64,000 nucleotides of DNA from Antennarius striatus. Taxonomy: Eukaryota; Chordata; Actinopteri; Lophiiformes; Antennariidae. Positions 11,571 through 59,460 of this stretch are shown here, one piece after another. The stretch lies in assembly GCF_040054535.1 (NCBI RefSeq), contig NC_090781.1, positions 11,695,482 to 11,759,481 on the forward strand, in the 5' to 3' direction. Below the pieces are notes generated by a model, which saw only the letters and a program-made list of their open reading frames with translations, was not told where the DNA came from and did no database searches. The translations under genes were made by a program, and so were the position numbers. Position 1 is the stretch's first letter; every line of letters begins with the position of its first letter.

Positions 11571-11775
11571 ATAGGGTGTGAGGCCTACGGGCAATTTGGG
11601 ACCGGTCAATCAACCTGAAGCGCATGCTTTTGGAGGTGGGAGGAAGCCGGAGAATCCAGAGAGAACCCAAGCAGACACGGGGAGAGCATGCAAACTCCAC
11701 ACAGAACGGGACTCGAACTCGGACCCGCCGTGTTGTGAGGCGACAGTGCTACCCACTGCGCCACCGTGCTGCCCT
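11571..11775 (-). mobile_element. tRNA-headed SINE, antisense
   Basis: Read on the minus strand it starts gggcagcacggtggcgcag (A-box-like tggcgcagtgg), then has a B-box-like gagttcgagtcc, followed by a body with tttgcatgctctccccgtgt and ggcttcctcccacctccaaa. A related copy lies at 55069 (+) and a body fragment at 17420. Confidence 0.75.
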
Positions 11776-11877
11776 AATATTATTAATATTATTAATATTA
11801 TTAATATTATTAATATTATTAATATTATTAATATTATTAATATTATTAATATTATTAATATTATTAATATTATTAAT
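11775..11877. repeat. 9-bp AT tandem array
   Basis: About eleven copies of the nonamer taatattat, immediately beside the SINE head, a common place for expansion of the insertion-site repeat. Confidence 0.9.
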
Positions 11878-11964
11878 TGTTCAAACTAGTGAAACTGAAA
11901 CTTATTACTGCAAATTATGTCACCTGTGTCATTATCATTAAGAAAGAAAATTTGCTCATACAAG

Positions 11965-12070
<106 letters not shown>

Positions 12071-12094
12071 GGACCTATACAACATTAAGAGAGA

Positions 12095-12225
12095 GGGGTG
12101 CAGTGAAGGGCAGCCACGTAGTGCCCGAAGAGCAGCTTGTGGGTTTCGGTGCCTTGCTCAAGTGCACTTTGGCAGTGCTCAGGAGGTGAACTAGCACCTC
12201 ACCATCCATCACACTCCATACTGAA
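12095..12225 (-). mobile_element. SINE fragment, antisense
   Basis: The minus strand contains agttcacctcctgagcactg followed by a gcacttgagcaaggcaccg-like block. This block is shared with the SINE at 23157 (cccttgagcaaggcatcg). Truncated and diverged. Confidence 0.65.
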
Positions 12226-13699
12226 TAATAATATTTACATTATACGTGTATTAATAATGTATTTTATAAATTTCCTCAGTGGTGTGTTTGCGTTTTATTT
12301 CATCTGATTGTCGTTAAAGAAATATTGCTGTATCATAAATGTGACATTTCTGCTTCATATTATTATTATATTTCTGCTTTGTATTGTTTTATATTTAATT
12401 TTTACATTTTCTAATTTACACCTAAACATTGTATTTGTTATCTTTGAAGTAAAAATGAACTCTTAATGCCCTTTTTAAAAAAAATTAAAATTTATGAAAA
12501 GTTGATAATAAAAGATAATGTTGACTTGACAGGAATTCTGTGTATCTACAAGTCTATATTTACAACACAGTAGTGACTTTGTTTCCTTTGTCGTGTACAT
12601 TGTGTCCTCAGTATAGTACATACACAAACATAAAGTGCAACCATCAGAGGTTATGAGGTTATAAATGATAAGAGTAAAGACGACACCATGAACACAACAG
12701 AGATATTGGACTCCATCCAAGGCTGGAGAGGTCAACCTGGGTAGTGAGATGTCACCCCGAGAAGAGAGGACAGGGACAAAGAGGCAGAAAGTGGAAGCTG
12801 CAGGTTGAATGTGGCCGTGTGTTTAGCAGAGCCAAAAGAAAGGACACTACATCAACTCCAGCTGAGGACCAAGACTACCCGGCAGGGGTTAAGGGTCAGG
12901 AGGCCACCCTCTGCCGAGGATAATTGGTCACTGCAGCCAGAGTCACCGTCGAACTCTCTACAGAGAAATACATGCACATGTATGGAGCTGTTCCGACAGG
13001 AGTCTTCCATCAACGCCCCCCAATCAAGGAGGCCTCTGTTGTGCTCTTGCACAGTCATGGAGATCAGTCGGGCTTCCGTAGTAACAATTAGCAGCCTTCG
13101 CCGTACATCGCCACCAGCACCACCTACAGTGACAGCTAGCCTGGACCCGGGAAAAGATTTGTGGCTTTTGATCCCAAGTTAATTCATTCAGTTCAATACA
13201 ACTCATTAGCATTCACTGTTTTATGTTTAATGATGAATGTCTTCATTCAGTCTTCATCAAACACCATAAAGTCACTCATATACAGTAGAACACAAGTACT
13301 ATGCAAAGTATAGCATTTTTAGTCTGGCAAAGAAAATATAACTTAATGAGGGTATTGATGACAATAATAACGTTTGATGTAGTCTTTATAAATCTTCTCA
13401 GGAAGCTCTCATATTTCATTATCACCTTGTGCAGCTTTAAGAAATCTTTTTTCAGGACAGAAGACTGTGATGCTTTCCCCTGAATCATGTAGGACTGATC
13501 ATTGATATCAATATCAGAGATACATGAGCTGGTTCAGATGAATCTCTGCAGATGAAAGTGCGAGTCTGTTTCCGCCACAATGAGTCTAAATTCAAATAAT
13601 TTGCATCTGAGACTGAAAAACTGTAAGAAGCCCTGGTCTGGAGGAATCCTGACAGATTGATGTTGTCATGCAGATGCTGTCAAAGGCTGGATTCTGGAT

Positions 13700-13713
13700 G
13701 GTTAATGATTTAT
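13700..13713 (+). promoter_or_regulatory. HNF1-like binding motif
   Basis: GGTTAATGATTTAT matches most of the palindromic HNF1 consensus (GGTTAATNATTAAC). It lies in the intergenic region 7 kb downstream of hnf1b. A single motif match of this kind occurs often by chance. Confidence 0.25.
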
Positions 13714-15604
13714 GAGGTCTGTTGGGATGCCCAGAATGGGACTTGGGTTAATATTCACCTTTTCCCGCCGGACCTCCTCTCTTGGGGGGCTGCCCACAGC
13801 CAGTCTGGATCGAGGGGACGCGACAGACTGACTCAGCTGTCCTCCAGCTAAACCCGGGACACACAGCAGGGAGGGAGCTCACGCTCTGCTCCGGGGGGGC
13901 CTGTGAATGGACCCAGAGAAGAGGAGGTGATGGAGGACTTGACGAGGCCTCGTCACCTTTTAATGGGTTTCCAATAGGAGCAATAAAGAGCATCAGAAAT
14001 CATCCAAATTGCTGAAATGAGCTCACATGGGCAAACCAACCACACAGGTGATAAGTGAATTCCTCTCCACACTCATTTCAGTGGCTTGATTTGCTGAGGA
14101 GCTTGACATTAAATGTTGTCTGCTCAAGAGAGAAAGTTTTCCTGTGCTCACCTTAAACAATCTGTATCACAACTTGTTTACAAACCAGCCCTGGTCTGAT
14201 ATTCAGATCACACTAGAGTAATGAAGCAATTTAAAATCCATGAGTATCAGGTCCTTTGCTCTAACAGGAGGCATATTCTGTTTGGTAAAAACACTTAGAA
14301 TTACAAAAACAGTTACACACACACACATATATAAATATAATTATTACAATAATAACATAATTAAAATAAATATTGAGAATTATAATAAATGTAATATGTA
14401 ATTCCAATGATACTAATGATACTACTCTACTACTACTACTACTACTACTAATATTGATAATATAATAATAAAATAAAATAAAAATAAAAAATCAATAGGA
14501 AAACAATCACATCACTGCTTCCATCACCTGCATATAGAATCCTATAAAAACAATTTGTTACTGTTTAAGAGCTTAAATGTGTGTTCAAATTGAAACACCA
14601 GTTTTTTCTTTAGTTTTTGAGTTTTTAATTGTGTCAGTCTGAAGCCTAAATGGTTGCGTTAGCCCCTCTGTCATGTATAGTGACCCTGAATCATCGCTGC
14701 TGAATAGACCTGACTATAGAAAAGGTTGAGGGCAGAGCAGGTGATGGATAAGAACAGGGTTTGTCATCCGCTGCCTTACACTGCACTCATTAAGCTGTAA
14801 ATCTTTCACAACACTCTCTAAGACAATGCTGGAGAAGCTTTTCTTGTCGATTCACCTTGTCAGTGGTGTAACAATGCAACTACAAACTGAAGCACTGTCA
14901 GTATGCACAAAAGCAGCACCACTTTAAACAGCCAGTAAAAATGTTTTACAAGACATCAGTGGAGAGATTCAGGTGAAATCAATACATGAAACATAAAATA
15001 TCACCTTAACATACATCATCTTAACATACATCTTAACATACATCAAAATATCACCTTAACGTACATCAGAGTAATGTGTGACACATTTGAAAGCAATTAG
15101 GTAGACTAACAGAATGGTAGTTTGAGAGCATTTACATCTGCTAAGGCTGCAAAACATTTCCTTGATCTGCACCCTAAAATGATTCCAACTTAATACACAC
15201 CTCATTCCCATTCAGGTCCACCTCTTTAAAAAAATCTCAATGAAATCTGTTTTGGTACTGAGAAGACAAGACAGATCAGAATCAGAATACTGTCTTGCTT
15301 ATTAAATCCTAGACCCACTAAAGTCCTAAGGTGGAATGACATGTTTTGCCCACAGGTAAAATTATTGCATTTATATATACATAGATTTATCATCAGAATA
15401 TTACTTTGGTGTATAAGGCAAGGTACTCTTAAGACATTTATTCAATTCATGAGTCACTTTTATACAGTATCAGTTTTATAAAACTTTATTTATGCATTCA
15501 TTTATTTACTTACTTACTTAGTAATTACTTACTCAATGGCTTCGGTTCGGTAGACTAATAGTTGTAGTTTAGTATATAAGTCCTGTTAATGCTGCATGTG
15601 TCTG

Positions 15605-15745
15605 TTAGTGTAGTGTATGTCTTATGTCCTGTGATGTCAGTGTTTCTTTTTCTCCTGGTGTTTATCGAGTATTTATTCATTATGTAATGGCTGAGCAGTG
15701 GATATGTACAATTTCCTCCGGGATTAATAAAGTATCTATCTATCT
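15605..15745 (+). mobile_element. Retroposon 3' tail fragment
   Basis: Contains aatttcctccgggattaata followed by aagtatctatctatc, the typical 3' end of a common fish LINE/SINE group, whose (TATC)n end leads into the adjacent microsatellite. Confidence 0.6.
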
Positions 15746-15750
15746 ATGTA

Positions 15751-15793
<43 letters not shown>

Positions 15794-15821
15794 GCCTGCC
15801 TGCCTACCTGCCTACCTCCCT
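15733..15821. repeat. (TATC)/(TCTG)/(CCTG) microsatellite
   Basis: Tetranucleotide array grading from TATC to TCTG to CCTG/CCTA units, seeded by the retroposon tail. Confidence 0.9.
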
Positions 15822-16264
15822 ACAGTGTACTGTACAGTGGACTGTGCTGTGCACTCCTTCGCAAGCCTTGTAAGTAAACAAGCTTAACACTGACATCTGT
15901 AGGTAAAAATTAGTCACTGCAGCCAGTGGTATTTTGTTATTAAGTGTTTTATTCCCTACGTTGTGTCTCTCGGGCAGTTCTACGTTCTCAGACAATGTAC
16001 TTTTAATCTTGACAGTGGCGTTTAAATAATTCACGTTTTACCTGACACACGTGCCTTAGAATGTAAACTTTTCTAATTTAAAAAATACATTTTTTCAGTG
16101 TCTGCATTTTCCACATGAATCACAGAGTTCCAATCGTTTTTTCGAAGTAGCTTTGCTTTAAAGGTAAAGTGTGTTGAAAGGAGAAAATTGATATAACGGA
16201 AGTAGTTAATTCACGTAAGGTGAACAACGTGTTCTACAGTGAGAACATTTCTTTTTCGATATGC

Positions 16265-16270
16265 CACGTG
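16265..16270. promoter_or_regulatory. E-box CACGTG upstream of synrg
   Basis: Palindromic CACGTG 112 bp before the synrg ATG. USF or MiT/TFE-type factors bind this core in general; use here is inference. Confidence 0.35.
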
Positions 16271-16344
16271 GTTCAGGCGGACCTGCCTGAAAACTGTCTT
16301 GTGCCTGAAAGACAAAATTTAGGGATAAAAACATTTCTCTTTGA

Positions 16345-16352
16345 TGACGTCA
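16345..16352. promoter_or_regulatory. CRE palindrome TGACGTCA upstream of synrg
   Basis: A full consensus CREB/ATF site 30 bp before the synrg start codon. No TATA box is evident nearby. Together with the YY1-like start region this looks like a TATA-less promoter. Confidence 0.5.
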
Positions 16353-16381
16353 TCCGCTTACTGCTGACTGCTTATATCAAG

Positions 16382-52012
<35,631 letters not shown>

Positions 52013-52980
52013 GCTGCGGTTGTGGCTGCCATGGTAGCGGCGTACCAGCCTAACCATCATCCAACAGGCGGAGCAGTGATTCATTTCTCACTGCATGGAC
52101 GGACTGAGTGAAGGTTTAGGTCACAGGTTTTTAGATTTTTTCTTCACCATTGTGATTTGAGATCTGCAGGTCTGCTATTTTATATCTGCAAATGTCTTTT
52201 CTGTAAAGACGTAGCACCTACAGTGTTACTGTTACTCTATTTTACTTGCACAATAATTACCTAAATGAGCATAGATCAGTTTCTGTGGTCATATTTATCA
52301 TTTACTTTGACTTTAAGATGATTTCCACTGATTCTCACTGTTCAGAATTCCTATTCTAAATGATATTTAAATTATTAGGTGTGCAATAGAATGAAAAACA
52401 CTGGCTGAAGACATCTATAAGTATTTGAGTTTTTAAATGCCTCTTGTTGCTTTGTTTCTGTTTGAGAGGATGTGTATTCATGTCTTCCCCATTGTTCCCA
52501 CTGAATCACAGCTGTGGAATCATGAGCTTATTTTTGGGACTTGAATTACATTTTTTGGGGCGGGTCTTTTTGATGGCACTCTGTGGCTGTTGTGGTTTTA
52601 ATGTCTTTATGAAACATTTTATAAAATATTCAAACCATCTACATTAAAGCAGGCATCTTTTTCTTGAATGTGTTTAATGAACTGCTTTGGATGTTTTCTG
52701 CACTGTTTGAGATCTTTTTACACATCTTGGGGTATTTAAATTATGTATTTTGGAGGAGCAAAAAGTTTAACATTGGGTTGTTGAGGCGAAATAAATGAAA
52801 TGTTTTGTTTTTATGTGTTCGTGGAACTGGAACTGGAAGACTTTTGCTGTGATACTGAACTTAAACTGCTGCAGTAACTTTTTGTACATTGCAGTGTACT
52901 GCGGTAGCACTGGAACTACAACTAACTGTAACGTGAATGTGATGTAAATAAATAAAAATGCATTCGGTTTATTTAATGTG
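52013..52980 (+). other. synrg: synrg 3' UTR
   Basis: T-rich sequence after the stop, up to two clusters of AATAAA (52790-52795 and 52947-52956), giving UTRs of about 0.8 or 0.95 kb. No cDNA evidence. Confidence 0.65.
52947..52956 (+). terminator. synrg: synrg polyadenylation signal (overlapping AATAAA)
   Basis: Two overlapping AATAAA hexamers at 52947 and 52951; an alternative upstream AATAAA is at 52790. They are the first canonical signals after the synrg stop. Confidence 0.6.
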
Positions 52981-55900
52981 TCAGATTATTATAAACCTTA
53001 AATATTTCTCCAAAACTAAAAACACAAGCGCGCGACCCACACAAGAGATAAAGCGGTTAGAGAAAATGAATGAATAAAACACAAGATCTTACCTGTACAG
53101 AATGGATTTCATTATTTCACAGCTGCCAAGCATTAGCATGCCTGGTTAACTAGCTCACTAACAAAAGTAAAATCCTTCAACATAGTAAGTGCTGTAGTAA
53201 AATCGTGATCTCTCTAGGTGAGGGAAATGATATTACATGAGAGAAATGACTGAGAGACTAGAACTCCTACTTTTTCGTCGGACAGATTAAGCTCATATTT
53301 ACAAAATTTGACATCAATATCACACATTTCTCAGGAAATAATGTACGGGTCTTGGTGAAATGATTTCCAGAGAGGACGGGATTACTCAGTGTGGAAATAA
53401 AACTTCTGATTCTGCAGATTTGTGAAGTTCTTAATAATCCAATTATTATTTTTACAATCAGTGGGTTTGATTTTGACCTTTACATTGCATTGAAGGTGGT
53501 TGTCAGGCCTTAGTGGAGGTGTGTGCTCGACTGACTTTAAAGCGGAATTTTGAAATTTAAACTGAAGTCAAGTCGAACTCTTATTTCTCATGTCGCTTTT
53601 CTCAAATAACTCAGTTAGAAAACAAGAAAATTAAATCTCAACACTGCCGGTGCATGTTTCTGTACCACCAGCTGGTGGTCTGTGGGAGGCTTCCATCTGG
53701 ACCACGAAGTCTGTTGTCAGAGCAGAAAAAGATCAGCCCGTTATTAGATCTATTTTCAACTTCTGTCCTGAAAGGACTGGATACTGGGTTTGAATGAGGT
53801 AAATGTAGAAAACAAAATACTATTTTATTGTACCGTGAACTGACATGGTGTTCATGTTGGCCAGTCCTCATCCAGACAACCTACGGTCTAAATGTATTTT
53901 TAATGTATTTTTAATATTATCTTTGCTGCTAGAATTTCAGTCTGAGAACTTAGCAAGAATGAAATCACTGGACCTCTTGCAAATTTAGTTGATTACCTGT
54001 CTACAACAACCAAAAACAGTAGAACTTCACATTTGTCTGTAGTCTAACTTTTTGACATACTGTCAAAACCAATGTGTAAATAGATAGATTGCACTGTTAG
54101 TTTGAAAAGCAATCTGATGTCCTTTTATTAAATTGCTTCATCATGTATAAACCTATTTCTGGTCACCATGCTAAGCTAACAGACTTGTCTTATTTTCTGT
54201 AATGAACAGTAGTAATATTGGTTATGAATTTACATTTTAACATGGGAACATTACAGATTTGAAATGAAAAATATTTAATCCATGTAGTTTTTGATTTAAA
54301 TTGGGCCTCTTCCTCCAGATTCATGAACAGTGATGCACATTTTCCCTCTGTCATTTCACTCAATAATGTACTTCCTCTTCGGCCAGATAGGCTTCATCTC
54401 CATCACTTTGCAACATAATGGAATAAATTGTCTTTCAACAAGTCTGCCACGTTGAGCATTGACCAATCAAGTAAAATGTGTGGGGGCTCTGAATCCAGTC
54501 TGATTGTCGTTCTCACACTTGTGATCAGGTGTTCTCCGACATCCATTTTATCTCGGACACTACTGTTACCATCAGAAAATGAATTCCTCTCCTTGAATGG
54601 TGAACACAGAGATTACAGAAAATTACAAGCACCAAATTCAATTCCAGAATATAACTGTCTTTTTAAAGCAGAGTCCCTCTGTCTTTCCTGTGCCTGTCAT
54701 CCTCATTCCTGTTTTTTGTGATGCTGAAATGACTGTTTTCACAGTATGACCTGATACTCTGCTGTATTTAGTTCTGCTCTATGGTAATTCATGTCCATAG
54801 TTGACCACATTATTGAAAACAGTGTGTAAATTCAATGTCACCTTTATCCAAGTGAGGAAATGCTTTTCCATTTTTAAACAGAGACTCTTAAAAAGCTGAA
54901 AAAGCTCCTGTGTTAAAAATACACAGGATTCTGCATACAGGTTGATGGGAGGTCAGGAAAGTATTTATATCCCTGTGTTCATGGTGAGGACCTTCATTCC
55001 AATGCATGATTTTTGAGGCAAATTGTGAAAATGACATTTGAATTTTTCAAAGTGATCAGTGTTAATGGTGGGCAGTGCGGTGGCGCAGCGGCTAGCGCTG
55101 TTGCCTCACACCAAGAATGTTCTCGGTTCGATTCCCTTTGTGGGGTTTGTATGTTCTCCCTGTGTCTGCAAGGGTTCTCCAGCCTCCTCCAAAAGCATGA
55201 AGCTTTAAGGTGAAAGCTGAATTGATCACTCCAAATTGTCAGTAGGTGTGAGTGTTTATCTTTTGTGTGAACTTTGATAACACAAGATTACCCAAAGACT
55301 GGGTAACAAAATAAAATATATGAAAATAATTGTAAATCATTACTTTCAAACATTAACAAAATTTAACCACTGAAATGTGACCAGACTGAATTATTTGAAA
55401 ATTAATTTAGAAAAATTAATTGTTTGATTAATTGATAATAAACATGTTCATTGCAGAATCCCTAAAAGAATTTTACTAGCAGTCCATTTATAATTTATGG
55501 ACTTTTACCATGAATGACCTTCAGACAGATGTGAGTCATTCTCACACCTGAGATGTTCATAACACTTGAATGAAACTGTGGCTTATATTCTTTACACAAT
55601 GAGTCACACGAGATGCTGATTCAGCTACTCACTTGTTTCAATGCAGACCGAACTGCATCAGCCAAGTTGTGAATTCCTTGCAGTACGTGATGACCGTATT
55701 ACCTGAAAAGCTGTTTTCACTGAAGCTGTGGTGAAAACAGTGGGTTGGGAACTGGCCTTGCGCATATCCTTGTTAAATTTCAAATGCAAGGTTTACTCTT
55801 ATTGATATGGGAGTGATACTGTAGCTGGAGCAGATTATAGTGAATTATTAAAAGCGATATAATTTGAAGCCCAGTGGAGCCATGTTGTAATTAATTGCGG

Positions 55901-58900
55901 CTACAGCAAATGTTCACACCACATTTTGTGGTAAAAATAAAACCTGCACTGACATTAATTGAGCAGTGGTAATGTAAAGGAGTTGGCAATCAATCTGGCC
56001 AAAAAAATAGTATCATAATGACTTTAATGTTAATCATGATATGATAAATTACAATTGTTTTCAAAATTTGAAATGCCCCATGTGCCATAGCCGAATCTGA
56101 AACAGTTTATGAATTAATCCAGTTCAAGATGAAAACCAATATTGCATCCAAAATAGTTCTTTTGGCATTTAGCTCCTCATCCACCATGTCTTCAAGATTA
56201 ATCACAATCTAACACTTTCATCTTGTCCACGATTAGACAAAAGAAACAGATAATTATTAACCCCATTGTTTCCAAAAGAAATATATTTTGCATATTTGCA
56301 TTTACAATTTCTAATGGTCATACATTTTTTTCTGTGTCAGCATTTCCAATAAATGAGTGATGAATGATGACAACACTGACTCTTTAGTGTCCGTGTTACT
56401 GTTGCTTAGCAGCAGGGCTCCCATGGCTTGAATGAAAATGCCTTTGCAAGTTCAGTTTAGCATCACAAGAAACATGCAAACTGGGTCACGTGATGCATCA
56501 TGTTTACCGTGTTACCATTAACTGCCATTAGAAACATGTTGTTTGAATGTCAACGTCTATTGGAGCTGTCACCCTGTGCATGTTGTGAGCGGCCCTTTTT
56601 GACTGGTTTATGAAATTTATAATGTAAACAACTGATTTAAAGAAAAAAAGGAGAAAAAAAGTCTAATTAAAATATTATGAAAATAATAACATCCCAGTTA
56701 TTTGCTTAGTTGATATAATGTGACCCCCCTGCTGAACTTCAATGTTGTTGCTGATGCTGCTCTGCTGGTCTTTCTCTGACACCCAGGGTGATGAAAATGG
56801 CTTCTTTTCCCTGTCTTACATTCAGACGATGATGGTCTATTACTGGTGAAAGATGCATTTAAGCACTTACTGTCCAGAGTTTATATGCTTACATAACACA
56901 GCAAAAACAGAGGTGGTAGCAATGTGAGAAATTATATATTTCAAATTATATAAAATGTGTTTGCTGTATATAATTTGGGTATGACCTGTGCAGTTCCACT
57001 TTTGGCCAGCTTGTCATCAAAAGGCCATTTCTCTGCGGGCAATCATCTCTGGAAATTGTGGAGGGGAAGACAGATCGTACTCGTCAATATTTGCCTGCTG
57101 CTCTGTAATCCTGACAAATGAAAATGTACGGCAAACATTTCTTTGGCATCTGAAGATGTCTCTTGAGGAAAATGGATGGAGAAGGATGTGCTGCATCCCA
57201 TTCATGTGAAAACATCTCAGAGATGTATGAGAGTAAAGAACAGGAACAACACTGACTCCAGTAGACTCAACACTTGGTTGTGTTTAAGAATTACTTCTTC
57301 AAATAAACACACAAGCATGAATTTAATTATTTTAATATAACTTTCTTAGGGCATGACATATTCAGGTCAGATTACAGAGTACACATCGTTGTATTGCTGA
57401 TGATTATTTCCCCCTTGAGCTTTAGTTCATTTTTTGGAATCTCTATTAACATGATGTCGTGCTGCTGAAAAAGCCTCCGTTCTTCTGACCTCTGGGAGTT
57501 TTAAAATGCCAAATCTAAATGACCAAATTCAGCAACACTGCTGCTGTGGCTCATTCAACACCACCAGTATATTGTACTACTAGTACAGTAGACTACTGGT
57601 GTTGAAGGCTGCATTTAAAGCCCAGGATGATGATGAATTATCACAGGGTGGATGACTCTATAAGACATGAGAAAACCGTTACAATTATGAATGACTTTGA
57701 TCATGAATTTTACTATTAAAGTGTATTATTATAATTATCCTTATATCTTAATATATTTTTGTACAACATAAACACTTAAAGACATGAATTCAAACGCAAC
57801 TGGCGCTGAGACCACTTCACATTGTATTGCATCATCTGGGACTTCTATTCTAGACAGCAACAAAAATTATTGTTGCTGTCATTGTATGGCAGCCCAGAAG
57901 TGTCAAATCTAGGAATCTGATTGCATTCTCTCTGATTATTGTCCACATGACTGAAATGTTCTAACCAACAGAGCTGATCTGCTGCTGGTTTACAGGTTTA
58001 CCTAGAAAGAGGCAGCAGGTTTTATTGAATGTCAGCTTATATCTGCGTATATTTTCTACTGTTTCAAAGAATCAATTAATGTTTGGCGTCAATAAATACG
58101 ACATATCAACCTGCAGGTGGAAATAACAGGCCAAGAAAGAAAGTAAAGCACCAGTAAAGAAAATGAATGAAAGCATGACTGTCATGTAAACATAGATCTA
58201 AACAAAAAAGGATTCACAATCCTGAATCAATATGTACGTATTTAATGAGGGAGGACATTAATTTAAAGTGTTTGTCAGACCTTATGGGTACACACAGTGC
58301 CTTTACGGGGATAAAATGCAATGTAAATATTACCTTTGCTTGCGAAAACTCCACTTAGTGCCTTCCAGACAAAGACACACCACTGTAAAAAGAAGAAAAT
58401 GATCACGTGTTCGCTACAGTTAACTGACTTACTTTTTCTTCATGGTGTTTAATGCAATATCATTTTTTTCTCACAATGTTTTTTTTGTGCAAAACCATAC
58501 ATTTTGACAGCGGAGAGAATATGCGGCAAAGTAGAATCGAACCACAAAGTGGGCTGGTTCACAAACTGAAATGTTTGCGCTTTTTGTCTTTTTTTCGGCA
58601 ATCTCACTGGAACATGGAAACGAGACGATGCAAATAGAAAAGGATGAAAAATATTCTCTCAAACATCTATCATAGATCTACCAGTTCCCATAAGGTGGTA
58701 GATATTTTTAATACAGCATCCAAAAGCACTACAATAACATAGTGTGGTCACGGGATGGAACAGTCGACCCTGTGGTACACAGGAACTTTCCCTAAAACCT
58801 TTCACTTTTAACTTACATCTAGATTTTCACCTTTAAAAAAATGACAACCTAACATCTTCAAATTTTAAGTTAAACTGTGTCTTAAATATTTTTGCTCACT
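52981..58900. other. Intergenic region between convergent synrg and dusp14
   Basis: Mostly AT-rich with no recognised exon. It contains a SINE at 55069 and an imperfect fold-back at 57554-57606. Confidence 0.5.
55069..55245 (+). mobile_element. tRNA-headed SINE
   Basis: Starts gggcagtgcggtggcgcagc, with an A box (tggcgcagcgg) and B box (ggttcgattcc), then ttgtatgttctccctgtgtc and tccaaaagcatga. Same family as the antisense copy at 11571-11775; diverged at the 3' end. Confidence 0.8.
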
Positions 58901-58904
58901 CTAA

Positions 58905-59460
58905 GTACATTTCAATAAAATACTTTATTAATATATTTTTTTATGTACACTTATCTTTAATGCTACCATAAATTGAGAGCATGCTGCTGCCCTTCACACA
59001 AAGGACGACTGTAGAACTGGCACAAAACCACCACACGACATCACGTCAGGAGAACAACTTCAGTCAAATCAGCGCCGGTCCTCCCTGGAGCTGGACGCAC
59101 AGACCAGGACATAGATGGCACCCACTCAACACTCTGAATGCTTCATCTTGTTCTGGAGTCTGACATCATCGTAGTCCAAATCAATCTCCGATTGCTCCTG
59201 CCAGTTCTTGACTTGAAGTTGCGTTGCTCCTGCTTCACGATTAAACGGAGGAAATTGGTTGGACGAAAAGCAGCACCACCTACAACCAGTGATTGGTTTG
59301 ACTCCTCCCCCTGTCCAAACGCACCAGTATACATTAAATAAGCTTCACACGGATGTACACTCACACTGATCTCACTTCACCTGTCCTGAACCTGTAGTCC
59401 AGGAGGCCAAGGAGGCTCATCTTTCCTCCATCGCCGTGGAGACGGTTGGCACAGCTTCTC
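58905..59460 (-). other. dusp14: Putative dusp14 3' UTR
   Basis: Sequence after the dusp14 stop on the minus strand, down to the AATAAA complement at 58924-58929. Length inferred from that signal only. Confidence 0.45.
58924..58929 (-). terminator. dusp14: Candidate dusp14 polyadenylation signal
   Basis: TTTATT on the plus strand is AATAAA on the minus strand, about 530 nt after the dusp14 stop. Confidence 0.45.

Larger units (their letters stand above)
12230..16200. other. Intergenic region between hnf1b and synrg
   Basis: No exon of a known gene was recognised on either strand. In mammals DDX52 lies here; none of its DEAD-box helicase motifs is visible. A relatively GC-rich block at 12740-13180 is open for 126 codons (12805-13182) but resembles nothing I know. 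AT-rich sequence with (TAC)n lies near 14427-14450, and a short tandem array of ttaacatacatc at about 15001-15070. Confidence 0.55.

Noticed and set aside
16220..16381. Upstream in-frame extension of synrg exon 1
   Set aside because: The frame is open, but it contains no ATG before 16382; MALRPG is the conserved vertebrate N-terminus.
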